Shown piece by piece: positions 1 to 5,589 of a stretch of 5,664 nt of DNA. Numbering within the stretch: the stretch's first letter is position 1; each line of letters opens with the position of its first letter. The position numbers were made by a program, and so were the translations under genes. Location of the stretch: the NCBI GenBank assembly GCA_934437695.1, contig CAKSAW010000072.1:1-5664 (forward strand), read 5' to 3'. The stretch comes from an uncultured Blautia sp. (GTDB taxonomy: Bacteria > Bacillota > Clostridia > Lachnospirales > Lachnospiraceae). The notes beneath the pieces were generated by a model. That model did not search any database and was not told where the DNA came from. It worked only from the letters and a program-made list of their open reading frames with translations.

Positions 1-135
1 GATATGATCTGCTGTATGGGTAATACCTGCATATCGGGGAATAATAGAAAGACCGATCAGGAGACCTGTCAGTCCTCCGGCAATAATGAAACCGGAACAT
101 AATCCTGTAAATCCGAGAAAAATCTGTTGTAACAT
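1..135 (-). CDS. spoVAB: Stage V sporulation protein AB-like membrane protein, N-terminal 45 residues (runs off the left edge)
   Basis: Reading the minus strand from ATG at 135, the frame stays open for all 45 codons to the window edge. The ATG is preceded by an AAGGAGG ribosome binding site (minus strand, about 141-147). The peptide begins MLQQIFLGFTGLCSGF and continues as an almost uninterrupted hydrophobic, glycine-rich segment to LIGLSIIPRYAGITHT. This resembles the start of SpoVAB, whose first membrane span ends in a similar GIIPR-like motif. SpoVA proteins are inner-membrane proteins of the forespore and spore that move dipicolinic acid. The forespore-type promoter directly upstream supports the call independently. 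The C-terminal two thirds or so lie outside the window. Alternative: another small multi-span membrane protein. The identification rests on family memory and the promoter type, not on a search. Confidence 0.72.
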   Translation of the reverse strand, partial: MLQQIFLGFTGLCSGFIIAGGLTGLLIGLSIIPRYAGITHTADHI

Positions 136-156
136 AACTGCCTCCTTTGTGATATG

Positions 157-185
157 TATTATGTCGGAAATACAAAAAAATATGC
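157..185 (-). promoter_or_regulatory. Forespore-type (sigma-G/sigma-F) promoter for the spoVAB-like gene
   Basis: On the minus strand a GCATA box (positions 185-181) is followed by a 17-base spacer and CATAATA (163-157). Both match the known sigma-F/sigma-G patterns (-35 GHATR, -10 CATNNTA) at normal spacing. The predicted transcript start near 150 leaves a leader of about 15 bases with the ribosome binding site at 147-141. Inference: expression is confined to the forespore during sporulation. Confidence 0.65.
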
Positions 186-212
186 GTTGATCTTAAAGAA
201 TGTATGAATAAC

Positions 213-241
213 TGTACTTTTGGAGAGAGAAATAGTATAAT
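213..241 (+). promoter_or_regulatory. Sigma-A-type promoter of the tcdA-murB-rapZ-whiA-HPr operon
   Basis: A perfect TATAAT lies at 236-241. The best -35 candidate at 17-base spacing is TGTACT (213-218), which matches TTGACA at only 3 of 6 positions, so promoter strength may be moderate or need an activator. Predicted start is near 248, giving a leader of about 27 bases before the ATG at 275. It is divergent from the forespore promoter about 50 bases away and does not overlap it. Confidence 0.6.
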
Positions 242-274
242 GACTGTAAATAATGAGTGGTAGGAGGTTTTTGT

Positions 275-997
275 ATGCCGGATGCTTTTTCCAGAATGGA
301 AACATTACTTGGCAATGCAGGAGCTGACAGGCTGAGCAGAGCAAGGATTGCTGTTTTTGGACTTGGCGGAACCGGTTCTTATGCTGCTGAGGCACTGGCC
401 AGATGTGGGGTGGCGAGTCTTACACTTGTGGATAATGGAATCGTATCAGTTACTGATATTAACAGACAGTTATATGCGTTGCGGTCTACTGTTGGCAGAA
501 GTAATGTTCAGATCGCTAAAATGAGGATCAGAGATATTGATGAGAATATTCTGGTACACACATATGAAACATTTTATAACAGTGAAACAGCGGGAATGTT
601 TGATCTCAAGAATTATGATTATATTGTAGATGCGATGAATACGGTAGAATCCAAGGTGTTGCTGATCGTCAATGCGAAGAACAGTGGTACGCCTGTTATA
701 TCCTGCATGGATACAGAGAACAGACTGGACCCGTCAAGGTTGGAAATTATGGATATTTCCAGAAGCAGCGTATCTTCTGTTGCAAAACAGATTAAAAAGG
801 AATTGCGCAGACAGGGGATACGGAGAGTAAAGATTCTCTGTTCCAGAGAAAAGACAGCAGATGTGCAGATGCGAGGAAGTATTTCTTTTGTTCCGGGTAC
901 TGCGGGGATGCTGATCGCAAGTGCAGTGGTCAGAGATCTGATCGGAAAATCTGACAGAATGACAAAACGTAATAAATATAGAAAGATAGAGGAATGA
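275..997 (+). CDS. tcdA: tRNA threonylcarbamoyladenosine dehydratase (cyclic t6A-forming, E1-like ThiF/MoeB fold)
   Basis: A 240-residue protein of the TcdA/CsdL (YgdL) family, which uses ATP to cyclise the t6A base at tRNA position 37 to ct6A. The ATP-binding loop GLGGTGS is at residues 29-35, followed by Asp53, the INRQ motif (62-65), Lys82 in the conserved MRIRDI region, and VDAMN at 118-122 where the family usually has VDAID. The C-terminal half keeps GSISFVPGTAG. I chose ATG 275 because TAGGAGG (261-267) sits 7 bases upstream; an in-frame GTG at 257 would place this site inside the gene and lacks its own. The region around 145-150 reads MDTENR where Firmicute relatives I remember have MGAGNK, a mild divergence. 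Its last codons overlap the murB ATG as ATGA, and it is the first gene of the operon. Confidence 0.86.
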   Translation: MPDAFSRMETLLGNAGADRLSRARIAVFGLGGTGSYAAEALARCGVASLTLVDNGIVSVTDINRQLYALRSTVGRSNVQIAKMRIRDIDENILVHTYETFYNSETAGMFDLKNYDYIVDAMNTVESKVLLIVNAKNSGTPVISCMDTENRLDPSRLEIMDISRSSVSSVAKQIKKELRRQGIRRVKILCSREKTADVQMRGSISFVPGTAGMLIASAVVRDLIGKSDRMTKRNKYRKIEE

Positions 998-1917
998 AAT
1001 CTGTGAATCAGAATGTAATAGAGAAATTTAATAATCTGCTTGGAGAAGAGAGGGTTAAAGTAAACGAACCGATGAAACGTCATACGACATTTCGAATCGG
1101 CGGTCCGGCAGATTACTTTTTGATGCCTTCTTCAGAAAAAGAATTGAAGGGGATCATTGAAATATGTAAAAGTGAAGAGCTTCCATATTTTATTCTGGGA
1201 AATGGAAGTAATCTTCTGGTGAGCGATAAAGGATACAGGGGTGTTATTGTCCAGCTTTACAAAAATTATGGTGATATTGCGGTAAAGGGAGATGAGATCC
1301 ATGCAAGTGCCGGAGCCTTGCTGTCACAGATTGCAGCAGCAGCAAGAAATTCATCTCTGACAGGATTTGAATTTGCAGGAGGAATCCCAGGCACATTAGG
1401 CGGTGCTGTTGTTATGAATGCAGGAGCCTACGGTGGTGAGATGAAAGATGTACTGAAAGAAGTGACAGTTATGACTGCTGAGGGCGAGATCCTTACTCTT
1501 CCTGCAGAGAAACTGCAAATGGGATATCGCACAAGTATTGTGAAAACAAAAGGCTATCTGGTGCTTGGTGCAGTGATTGCTCTCAGACAGGGAGCCCAGG
1601 AAGCAATAAAGGAGAGAATGAAGGAACTGACAGAACAGAGAGTAAGTAAGCAGCCTCTTGAGTTTCCAAGTGCAGGAAGCACATTTAAACGTCCTGAAGG
1701 GTATTTTGCAGGAAAACTGATCATGGATGCAGGTCTGCGTGGATATCAGACAGGCGGTGCACAGGTTTCGGAAAAGCATTGTGGATTTGTGATTAACAAA
1801 GAAGATGCAACTGCAGCAGATGTATGCAGACTGATCAGGGATGTGCAGAATAAGGTTAAGGAGCAATTTGGCGTAACTCTTGAGACAGAAGTGAAGTTTC
1901 TTGGAGAGTTTGACTGA
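994..1917 (+). CDS. murB: UDP-N-acetylenolpyruvoylglucosamine reductase (MurB)
   Basis: A cytoplasmic FAD enzyme that uses NADPH to reduce enolpyruvyl-UDP-GlcNAc to UDP-MurNAc, the second step of peptidoglycan precursor synthesis. At 307 residues it matches the short Firmicute (type II) form. Visible motifs are HTTFRIGGPAD (30-40), the FAD-binding LGNGSNLLV (68-76), FAGGIPGTLGGAVVMNAGAYGGE (127-149, given here in part as key residues Gly129-Gly130 and Asn142), GYRTS with catalytic Arg179, AGSTFKRP with the proton-donor Ser229, and LETEV with Glu299. Start choice is uncertain. ATG 994 overlaps the tcdA stop by 4 bases, which suits translational coupling, but AGAGGA abuts it. An in-frame GTG at 1003 lies 9 bases after the same site and would give 304 residues beginning (M)NQNVIEKF, a typical family start. 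The gene ends 24 bases before rapZ. Confidence 0.95.
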   Translation: MKSVNQNVIEKFNNLLGEERVKVNEPMKRHTTFRIGGPADYFLMPSSEKELKGIIEICKSEELPYFILGNGSNLLVSDKGYRGVIVQLYKNYGDIAVKGDEIHASAGALLSQIAAAARNSSLTGFEFAGGIPGTLGGAVVMNAGAYGGEMKDVLKEVTVMTAEGEILTLPAEKLQMGYRTSIVKTKGYLVLGAVIALRQGAQEAIKERMKELTEQRVSKQPLEFPSAGSTFKRPEGYFAGKLIMDAGLRGYQTGGAQVSEKHCGFVINKEDATAADVCRLIRDVQNKVKEQFGVTLETEVKFLGEFD

Positions 1918-1941
1918 ATATAAAGTGACAGGAGATAAGAG

Positions 1942-2829
1942 ATGCGTTTTGTGATAGTTACAGGAGTATCAGGTGCAGGAAAAACAGCTGCATTAAAAAT
2001 GCTGGAGGATGCAAACTATTTTTGCGTGGACAATCTTCCTATTCCTTTACTGGAAAAATTTGCATCACTGATGCCGGAGATACATGGTGAAGATGTACAG
2101 AATGTTGCCCTGGGGATCGATGCAAGAAGTGGCCGTTCCCTGGATGAGCTGGAGATTGTTCTGGACAAAATGAAGAAAGCAGGATATGATTTTGAAATCC
2201 TGTTTTTAGATGCTCAGGACAGCGTTCTGGTTAAACGCTATAAAGAAACACGCAGAAGTCATCCGCTGGCAATGGGTGGAAGAGTGGATGACGGAATCAG
2301 ACTTGAGAGAGAGAAGATGCGTTTTCTGAAAGAACACGCAGATTATATTATTGATACCAGTTATCTTCTCACAAGAGAGCTGAAACAGGAGATTGACAAA
2401 ATTTTTGTGGACGACAAGGAATTCTGCAATATGATGATCTCTGTATTATCGTTTGGGTTTAAATATGGGATTCCGGCAGATGCTGACCTTGTTTTTGATG
2501 TGCGTTTTCTGCCAAATCCATATTATGTAGATGAACTCAGACCACTGACAGGGCTGGATAAGAGGGTCTTTAATTATGTAATGGACTGTGATACTGCAAA
2601 GACATTTGCTGATAAGCTGGAGGATATGATAAATTTTCTTATCCCAAATTATGTGAAAGAGGGAAAGACTAATCTGGTGATCGCGATTGGATGTACAGGA
2701 GGCAAGCATCGATCTGTTACACTTGCGAGAGAACTTTATTCTCGACTTTCCAGGAATACAAAATACGGATTCAGGCTGGAACACAGAGATGTGGAAAAAG
2801 ACCGCCTGGTAAAGAAACATGGAGGATGA
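1942..2829 (+). CDS. rapZ: RapZ/YvcJ-family P-loop nucleotide-binding protein
   Basis: A 295-residue cytoplasmic protein, the same length as Bacillus subtilis YvcJ. Residues 8-15 form the Walker A loop GVSGAGKT, followed by YFCVDNLP (26-33). Further on come LFLDA followed by RYKETRRSHPL, then the family hallmark RFLPNPYYVDELRPLTGLD and, near the C terminus, IAIGCTGGKHRSV, with His-Arg in the putative ligand-binding C-domain. In Escherichia coli RapZ senses glucosamine-6-phosphate and directs decay of the GlmZ small RNA. In Firmicutes it is a GTP/ATP-hydrolysing protein of less clear role, reported to affect competence in B. subtilis, so the E. coli mechanism should not be transferred. The ATG at 1942 has AGGAGA (1930-1935) 6 bases upstream. 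Its stop lies 10 bases before the proposed whiA start. The usual partner yvcK/glmR is absent downstream. Confidence 0.93.
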   Translation: MRFVIVTGVSGAGKTAALKMLEDANYFCVDNLPIPLLEKFASLMPEIHGEDVQNVALGIDARSGRSLDELEIVLDKMKKAGYDFEILFLDAQDSVLVKRYKETRRSHPLAMGGRVDDGIRLEREKMRFLKEHADYIIDTSYLLTRELKQEIDKIFVDDKEFCNMMISVLSFGFKYGIPADADLVFDVRFLPNPYYVDELRPLTGLDKRVFNYVMDCDTAKTFADKLEDMINFLIPNYVKEGKTNLVIAIGCTGGKHRSVTLARELYSRLSRNTKYGFRLEHRDVEKDRLVKKHGG

Positions 2830-2839
2830 TACAGGAAAG

Positions 2840-3799
2840 ATGTCTTTTTCAGGGATGGTGAAGGAAGAACTTTCTGGACAGATCGGGTCAGCCAGACATT
2901 GCAGAATGGCGGAACTGGCGGCAATTTTATGCTCCTGCGGTAAAATAGAAGATTTTTCCGGGGAAAGTAAGCTGAAGATCCAGACGGAAAATGAAGCAGT
3001 TGCAAGAAAGTGCTTTACATTATTACGAAAAACATTTAATATAGAGAAAGAAGTATCTGTACGTGAAAACAGTCACCTGAAGCGGGTGAAGATATATGTG
3101 ATCGAAATATCTGATCCTGAAGAAATCCAGGTAATTCTTCAGGCACTGAAACTTGTCGCGGACAGTATGGACCACGGTGCGCTTGTGTTGTCAGATATGC
3201 TGGTAGTACAGCAGAATTGCTGCAAACGGGCGTTTATCAGGGGGGCTTTTTTAGCATCGGGCTCGATCAGTGATCCGGAGAAGGGGTATCACTTTGAAAT
3301 CGTATGTTCTGATGTGAGAAGAGCAGAGCAGTTACAGACAATCATCCGCAGCTTTTCAGTAGATGCCAAGATCGTACAGCGCAAGAAATCACATGTGGTC
3401 TATGTGAAGGAAGGCGCTCAGATTGTTGACATGCTTGCTGTTATGGAGGCTAATGTAGCATTGATGGACCTGGAGAACATCCGTATACTGAAGGAAATGA
3501 GAAATTCAGTAAACAGAAAAGTTAACTGTGAAACTGCGAATATTAATAAAACAGTAAATGCAGCTGTCAAGCAGATGGAGGATATTAAGCTGATCCAGCA
3601 GAAAATGGGATTTGAACAGCTTAATGAGGGACTTGCACAGATTGCAAAACTCCGGATGCAATATCCGGAAGCTACACTAAAAGAATTAGGAATGATGTTA
3701 AGCCCGCAGGTGGGCAAATCGGGAGTCAATCACAGGCTGAGAAAGCTGAGTGTAATGGCTGACGAACTGCGGGAAAAACAAGGAGGAGAATTATTATGA
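2840..3799 (+). CDS. whiA: DNA-binding protein WhiA (sporulation/division regulator family)
   Basis: A 319-residue WhiA (YvcL) protein. The N-terminal part is a degenerate LAGLIDADG homing-endonuclease fold, seen as RGAFLASGSISDPEKGYHFEI (Arg134 onward), but it lacks a convincing nuclease active site. The C-terminal part (about 270-304) is a helix-turn-helix with KELGMMLSPQVGKSGVNHRL. In Streptomyces WhiA is a sporulation transcription factor; in B. subtilis it is a nucleoid-associated protein affecting cell division and chromosome segregation. I place the start at ATG 2840 because the product then begins MSFSGMVKEEL, as relatives do. An in-frame ATG at 2819 would add seven residues and overlap rapZ, and the GGAGG at 2821-2825 would lie inside it. 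That GGAGG is 14 bases from 2840, rather far, so translation may depend on ribosomes finishing rapZ. The stop overlaps the next gene as ATGA. Confidence 0.93.
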   Translation: MSFSGMVKEELSGQIGSARHCRMAELAAILCSCGKIEDFSGESKLKIQTENEAVARKCFTLLRKTFNIEKEVSVRENSHLKRVKIYVIEISDPEEIQVILQALKLVADSMDHGALVLSDMLVVQQNCCKRAFIRGAFLASGSISDPEKGYHFEIVCSDVRRAEQLQTIIRSFSVDAKIVQRKKSHVVYVKEGAQIVDMLAVMEANVALMDLENIRILKEMRNSVNRKVNCETANINKTVNAAVKQMEDIKLIQQKMGFEQLNEGLAQIAKLRMQYPEATLKELGMMLSPQVGKSGVNHRLRKLSVMADELREKQGGELL

Positions 3800-4050
3800 T
3801 CAAAAAACCAATCACCATTAATTTATCCACAGGTTTAGAAGCGCGTCCGGTAGCACAGCTGGTACAGGTGGCTAGCCAGTTTAACAGTGAGATTTATGTA
3901 GAGATTGGAAAGAAGCGTGTAAATGCAAAGAGCATCATGGGAATGATGACCCTTGGACTTGATGCAGGAGAAGAGATTACTTTATCTGCAAATGGTGATG
4001 ATGAGGAAGCTGCTATGGCAGGCATTGAACAGTATTTAAGCAATCAGTGA
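3796..4050 (+). CDS. Crh-like HPr-family protein with Glu15 in place of the phosphorylatable His
   Basis: An 84-residue HPr-fold protein. HPr carries phosphate from enzyme I to PTS sugar permeases on His15. Here the motif normally GxHARP reads GLEARPV, and the changed residue is exactly Glu15 (codon GAA at 3838-3840), so it cannot act as a PTS phosphocarrier. The regulatory site is intact: KSIMGMM contains Ser46, the residue phosphorylated by HPr kinase. This combination parallels B. subtilis Crh, which has Gln15, keeps Ser46, follows whiA (yvcL), and acts with CcpA in catabolite repression. The start is firm: AGGAGGAG at 3781-3788 lies 7 bases before the ATG, which overlaps the whiA stop. 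It is the last gene of the operon. Inference: a Ser46-phosphorylated regulator. Whether it binds CcpA or another target cannot be read from the sequence, so I leave the symbol blank. Confidence 0.9.
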   Translation: MIKKPITINLSTGLEARPVAQLVQVASQFNSEIYVEIGKKRVNAKSIMGMMTLGLDAGEEITLSANGDDEEAAMAGIEQYLSNQ

Positions 4051-4072
4051 TTACAGTGTTCTTAAGATCAGC

Positions 4073-4113
4073 AAACACATCCGGAAGGGAAGACCGCTTT
4101 CTGGATGTGTTTT
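4073..4113 (+). terminator. Hairpin terminator after the HPr-like gene
   Basis: Bases 4073-4088 pair with 4097-4112 over 16 positions (two G-U pairs) around an 8-base loop, 22 bases after the stop codon at 4050. The following T run is short (TTTT, 4110-4113, then GTCG), so termination may be incomplete. It marks the likely end of the tcdA-to-HPr operon, since a new promoter follows within 30 bases. Confidence 0.7.
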
Positions 4114-4136
4114 GTCGTGTTATAGGGGATTAGACG

Positions 4137-4165
4137 TTGACCGTAAGAATAAAACAGGGTATAAT
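4137..4165 (+). promoter_or_regulatory. Near-consensus sigma-A promoter of the signal-peptidase-like gene
   Basis: TTGACC (4137-4142; 5 of 6 match) and a perfect TATAAT (4160-4165) are separated by the ideal 17 bases. Predicted start is near 4172, leaving a leader of about 27 bases that includes GAGGAG (4185-4190), 8 bases before the ATG at 4199. No operator-like inverted repeat overlaps it. Confidence 0.8.
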
Positions 4166-4198
4166 GAGCGAAAAGAATAGAAATGAGGAGCGTAACAG

Positions 4199-5344
4199 AT
4201 GTCGAAATTTTTGAAATTTATTGTACATTTTATAGTGATATGCACCATTGTCTGTGTTGTCGGGCTGGCAGTTCCACCTTTCTTTGGGATTACGACGGAG
4301 ATCATGGATGATTCCGGCAAGGAAACAAATCTGCCAATGGGGTCAGTTACTTATGCAATCCCGGTAAAAACAGAGGAGGCGGTGATTGGCGATTTCATTC
4401 TGTATCAGAGCGATTCAAAAGCATACCGTTATATGATCACGGAAATGGACAGGAAAAATAACATTTTTAAAGTAATAGATTCAGTTGATAAAAATGCAGA
4501 GCCTATTGCTGTTGAAGTGAAGGATTATATTCCTAAGGTTGTTATCACTGTTGGATATGCAGGATATCTTCTTCTTGCAACAGAGAGTATAGAAGGTCTT
4601 ATTATTCTTGGGCTTGCTGTTCTTTTTCTTATAATTCTTTACATAGTTGCAGAACTCCTGAAAAAAGAACCTCAGGATGATTATGATGAAGCGGACACAG
4701 AACCCGGATATGTTAAGAGTAAGAAGGAACTTAAAAGGGAAGAGAAAGCAAGAGAGAAACGATATAAAGAAGAAGAACGTCAGATAAAGAAAGAAGAGAG
4801 AGCCCGCAAAAAAGGAAAATCTCCTGAGAGAAAGAAAATAAAGACAGGTGGATTTGTGGATGAGATCTATGAGGATGACCTGGAACCGGAAAGACCTGAA
4901 CAGCCTACAGCAGTTCAGGCTGCAACAAGTGAAGCCCATGAACTTCTGAGAAAAGAGATTGCAGCAGCTACAGCAGATGAGCCGGTAAAACAGGAGGAAC
5001 CTGTACAGACAGTGACTCAGACAAATGATATGCAGCTCGAGGCTGTTTCCGGAAAAACAGAAGTGATCGTTCCTCAGGTAAAGGAACAACTGAGACAGAT
5101 GATGAATGATTCAGACAGAAAACCTGTAGAGGCGGAAGAGACAGAGGAGGAGGCACCGGCAGAGATCAGGCGTATGGTTATCCCTGCATGGTCAGCTGCG
5201 CAGATTGCTGAGACAGCCAAAAATCAGGGAGATGCTCCTGATATTGTGAGAGATGATGTGACTAAGGTTACATTATTTGATTATTCTGATATTATTGCAG
5301 ATGAGAAAACTGTTTATCCGCAGAGTCAGACTGATGAAGAATAA
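4199..5344 (+). CDS. Membrane protein with a signal peptidase I-like domain lacking the catalytic residues, and a long charged cytoplasmic tail
   Basis: 381 residues. A first membrane span (about 7-29) is followed by an outer domain (30-130), a second span (about 132-151) and a cytoplasmic tail of roughly 230 residues. The outer domain follows the order of ER/SipW-type signal peptidases (S26): LPMGSVTYAIPV (45-56) for the substrate-site strand, VIGDFILYQ (62-70), YRYMITEMD (76-84), VIDSVDKNAEP (92-102) and VKDYIPKVVITVGYAGYLL (107-125). Where active enzymes have SMEPTIPVGS, this protein has GKETNLPMGS, so the nucleophilic Ser becomes Gly40. The THRV histidine aligns with Tyr76. An Asp (94 or 97) remains near the usual GDAN position. 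I infer no peptidase activity. The tail has a Lys/Glu/Arg-rich, probably helical stretch (173-215), then acidic and Gln/Pro-rich low-complexity sequence, and ends in a less biased region with IPAWSAAQIAET. It is a single-gene unit with its own promoter and terminator. The cellular role is unknown. Confidence 0.72.
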   Translation: MSKFLKFIVHFIVICTIVCVVGLAVPPFFGITTEIMDDSGKETNLPMGSVTYAIPVKTEEAVIGDFILYQSDSKAYRYMITEMDRKNNIFKVIDSVDKNAEPIAVEVKDYIPKVVITVGYAGYLLLATESIEGLIILGLAVLFLIILYIVAELLKKEPQDDYDEADTEPGYVKSKKELKREEKAREKRYKEEERQIKKEERARKKGKSPERKKIKTGGFVDEIYEDDLEPERPEQPTAVQAATSEAHELLRKEIAAATADEPVKQEEPVQTVTQTNDMQLEAVSGKTEVIVPQVKEQLRQMMNDSDRKPVEAEETEEEAPAEIRRMVIPAWSAAQIAETAKNQGDAPDIVRDDVTKVTLFDYSDIIADEKTVYPQSQTDEE

Positions 5345-5428
5345 AATAACAGAATGAGAATGCCGGATCTTGAAGATGCAATGGCAGATAAGATGATGAA
5401 AGAACGTGTTTCTTCCTATATAATATAG
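5345..5428 (+). other. In-frame open stretch after the TAA stop of the signal-peptidase-like gene (27 codons to TAG)
   Basis: After the TAA at 5342-5344 the same frame stays open to a TAG at 5426-5428. It includes an ATG at 5354 that would encode a 24-residue peptide, MRMPDLEDAMADKMMKERV plus five residues. No ribosome binding site precedes this ATG. The end of the stretch runs through the left arm and loop of the terminator. It could be the decayed end of a formerly longer gene, a readthrough extension, or chance. I do not call it a gene. Confidence 0.2.
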
Positions 5429-5444
5429 AAGGAACACGTTTTTT
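5403..5444 (+). terminator. Strong rho-independent terminator of the signal-peptidase-like gene
   Basis: AACGTGTTTCTTC (5403-5415) pairs with GAAGGAACACGTT (5428-5440) over 13 positions with one G-U pair. The stem can continue past a bulged C as TAT/ATA. A run of six T (5439-5444) overlaps and follows the right arm, and the A's at 5399-5401 can extend the stem against it. It lies 58 bases after the stop codon and separates this gene from the strong promoter at 5554. Confidence 0.85.
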
Positions 5445-5462
5445 CTATATTATATAGGGAGA
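5411..5462 (+). repeat. Long alternative hairpin overlapping the terminator
   Basis: Bases 5411-5434 can pair with 5439-5462 over 24 consecutive positions (21 Watson-Crick, three G-U at 5414:5459, 5431:5442 and 5432:5441) around a CACG loop. The core is a perfect 14-base inverted repeat (5415-5428 with 5445-5458). This fold uses the right arm and the T run of the terminator, so the two hairpins exclude each other. No T run follows 5462, so this second fold would not terminate by itself. Confidence 0.6.
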
Positions 5463-5553
5463 TTATTATTGTCGGAACAGGGAGTGGGCAGGCGGTTATA
5501 AATATTGTACAGAATCAAATACAAAAAAATAATAAAAAAAGTGAAAAAAACAC

Positions 5554-5582
5554 TTGCATTTTTCTAAACAGTCGTGTATACT
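5554..5582 (+). promoter_or_regulatory. Very strong sigma-A promoter with upstream A-tracts, reading out of the window
   Basis: TTGCAT (5554-5559) and TATACT (5577-5582) are each 5 of 6 to consensus-like boxes and stand exactly 17 bases apart. Three A-tracts (5523-5529, 5534-5540 and 5544-5550) lie just upstream at helical-turn-like spacing and resemble an UP element or intrinsic bend. Such architecture is typical of highly expressed translation genes. Predicted start is near 5589-5590. From 5463 to 5520 I see no feature. Confidence 0.82.
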
Positions 5583-5589
5583 CTCAATT

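Noticed and set aside
159..395. Minus-strand open frame across the divergent promoter region
   Set aside because: It overlaps the tcdA start and both promoters, has no ribosome binding site, and the encoded sequence resembles nothing I know.
619..1083. Minus-strand open frame opposite tcdA and the start of murB
   Set aside because: It lies opposite two well-supported genes, has no recognisable domain, and is explained by codon bias of the plus strand. The same applies to minus-strand frames at 1396-1866, 2446-2820, 2736-3005, 3418-3729 and 4968-5156.
1324..1348. CAG/GCA trinucleotide run within murB
   Set aside because: It encodes the normal IAAAAR helix of the FAD-binding domain and is too short to be an unstable repeat.
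3221..3240. A cre-like palindrome (AAACG-GG-CGTTT at 3224-3235) inside whiA
   Set aside because: It resembles a CcpA site and a Crh-like gene lies downstream, but the outer bases do not fit the cre consensus, it is deep inside a coding region, and a short palindrome like this is expected by chance.
4481..5089. A long minus-strand open frame (about 200 codons) rich in Phe, Cys, Ser and Leu
   Set aside because: It is the complement of the Lys/Glu-rich tail of the plus-strand membrane protein, where AAA/GAA codons read as TTT/TTC. It has no ribosome binding site, and its composition is typical of a shadow frame.
5469..5502. A possible promoter TTGTCG (5469-5474) with TATAAA (5497-5502)
   Set aside because: The spacer is 22 bases, too long for sigma-A, and the far better promoter at 5554-5582 lies just downstream.
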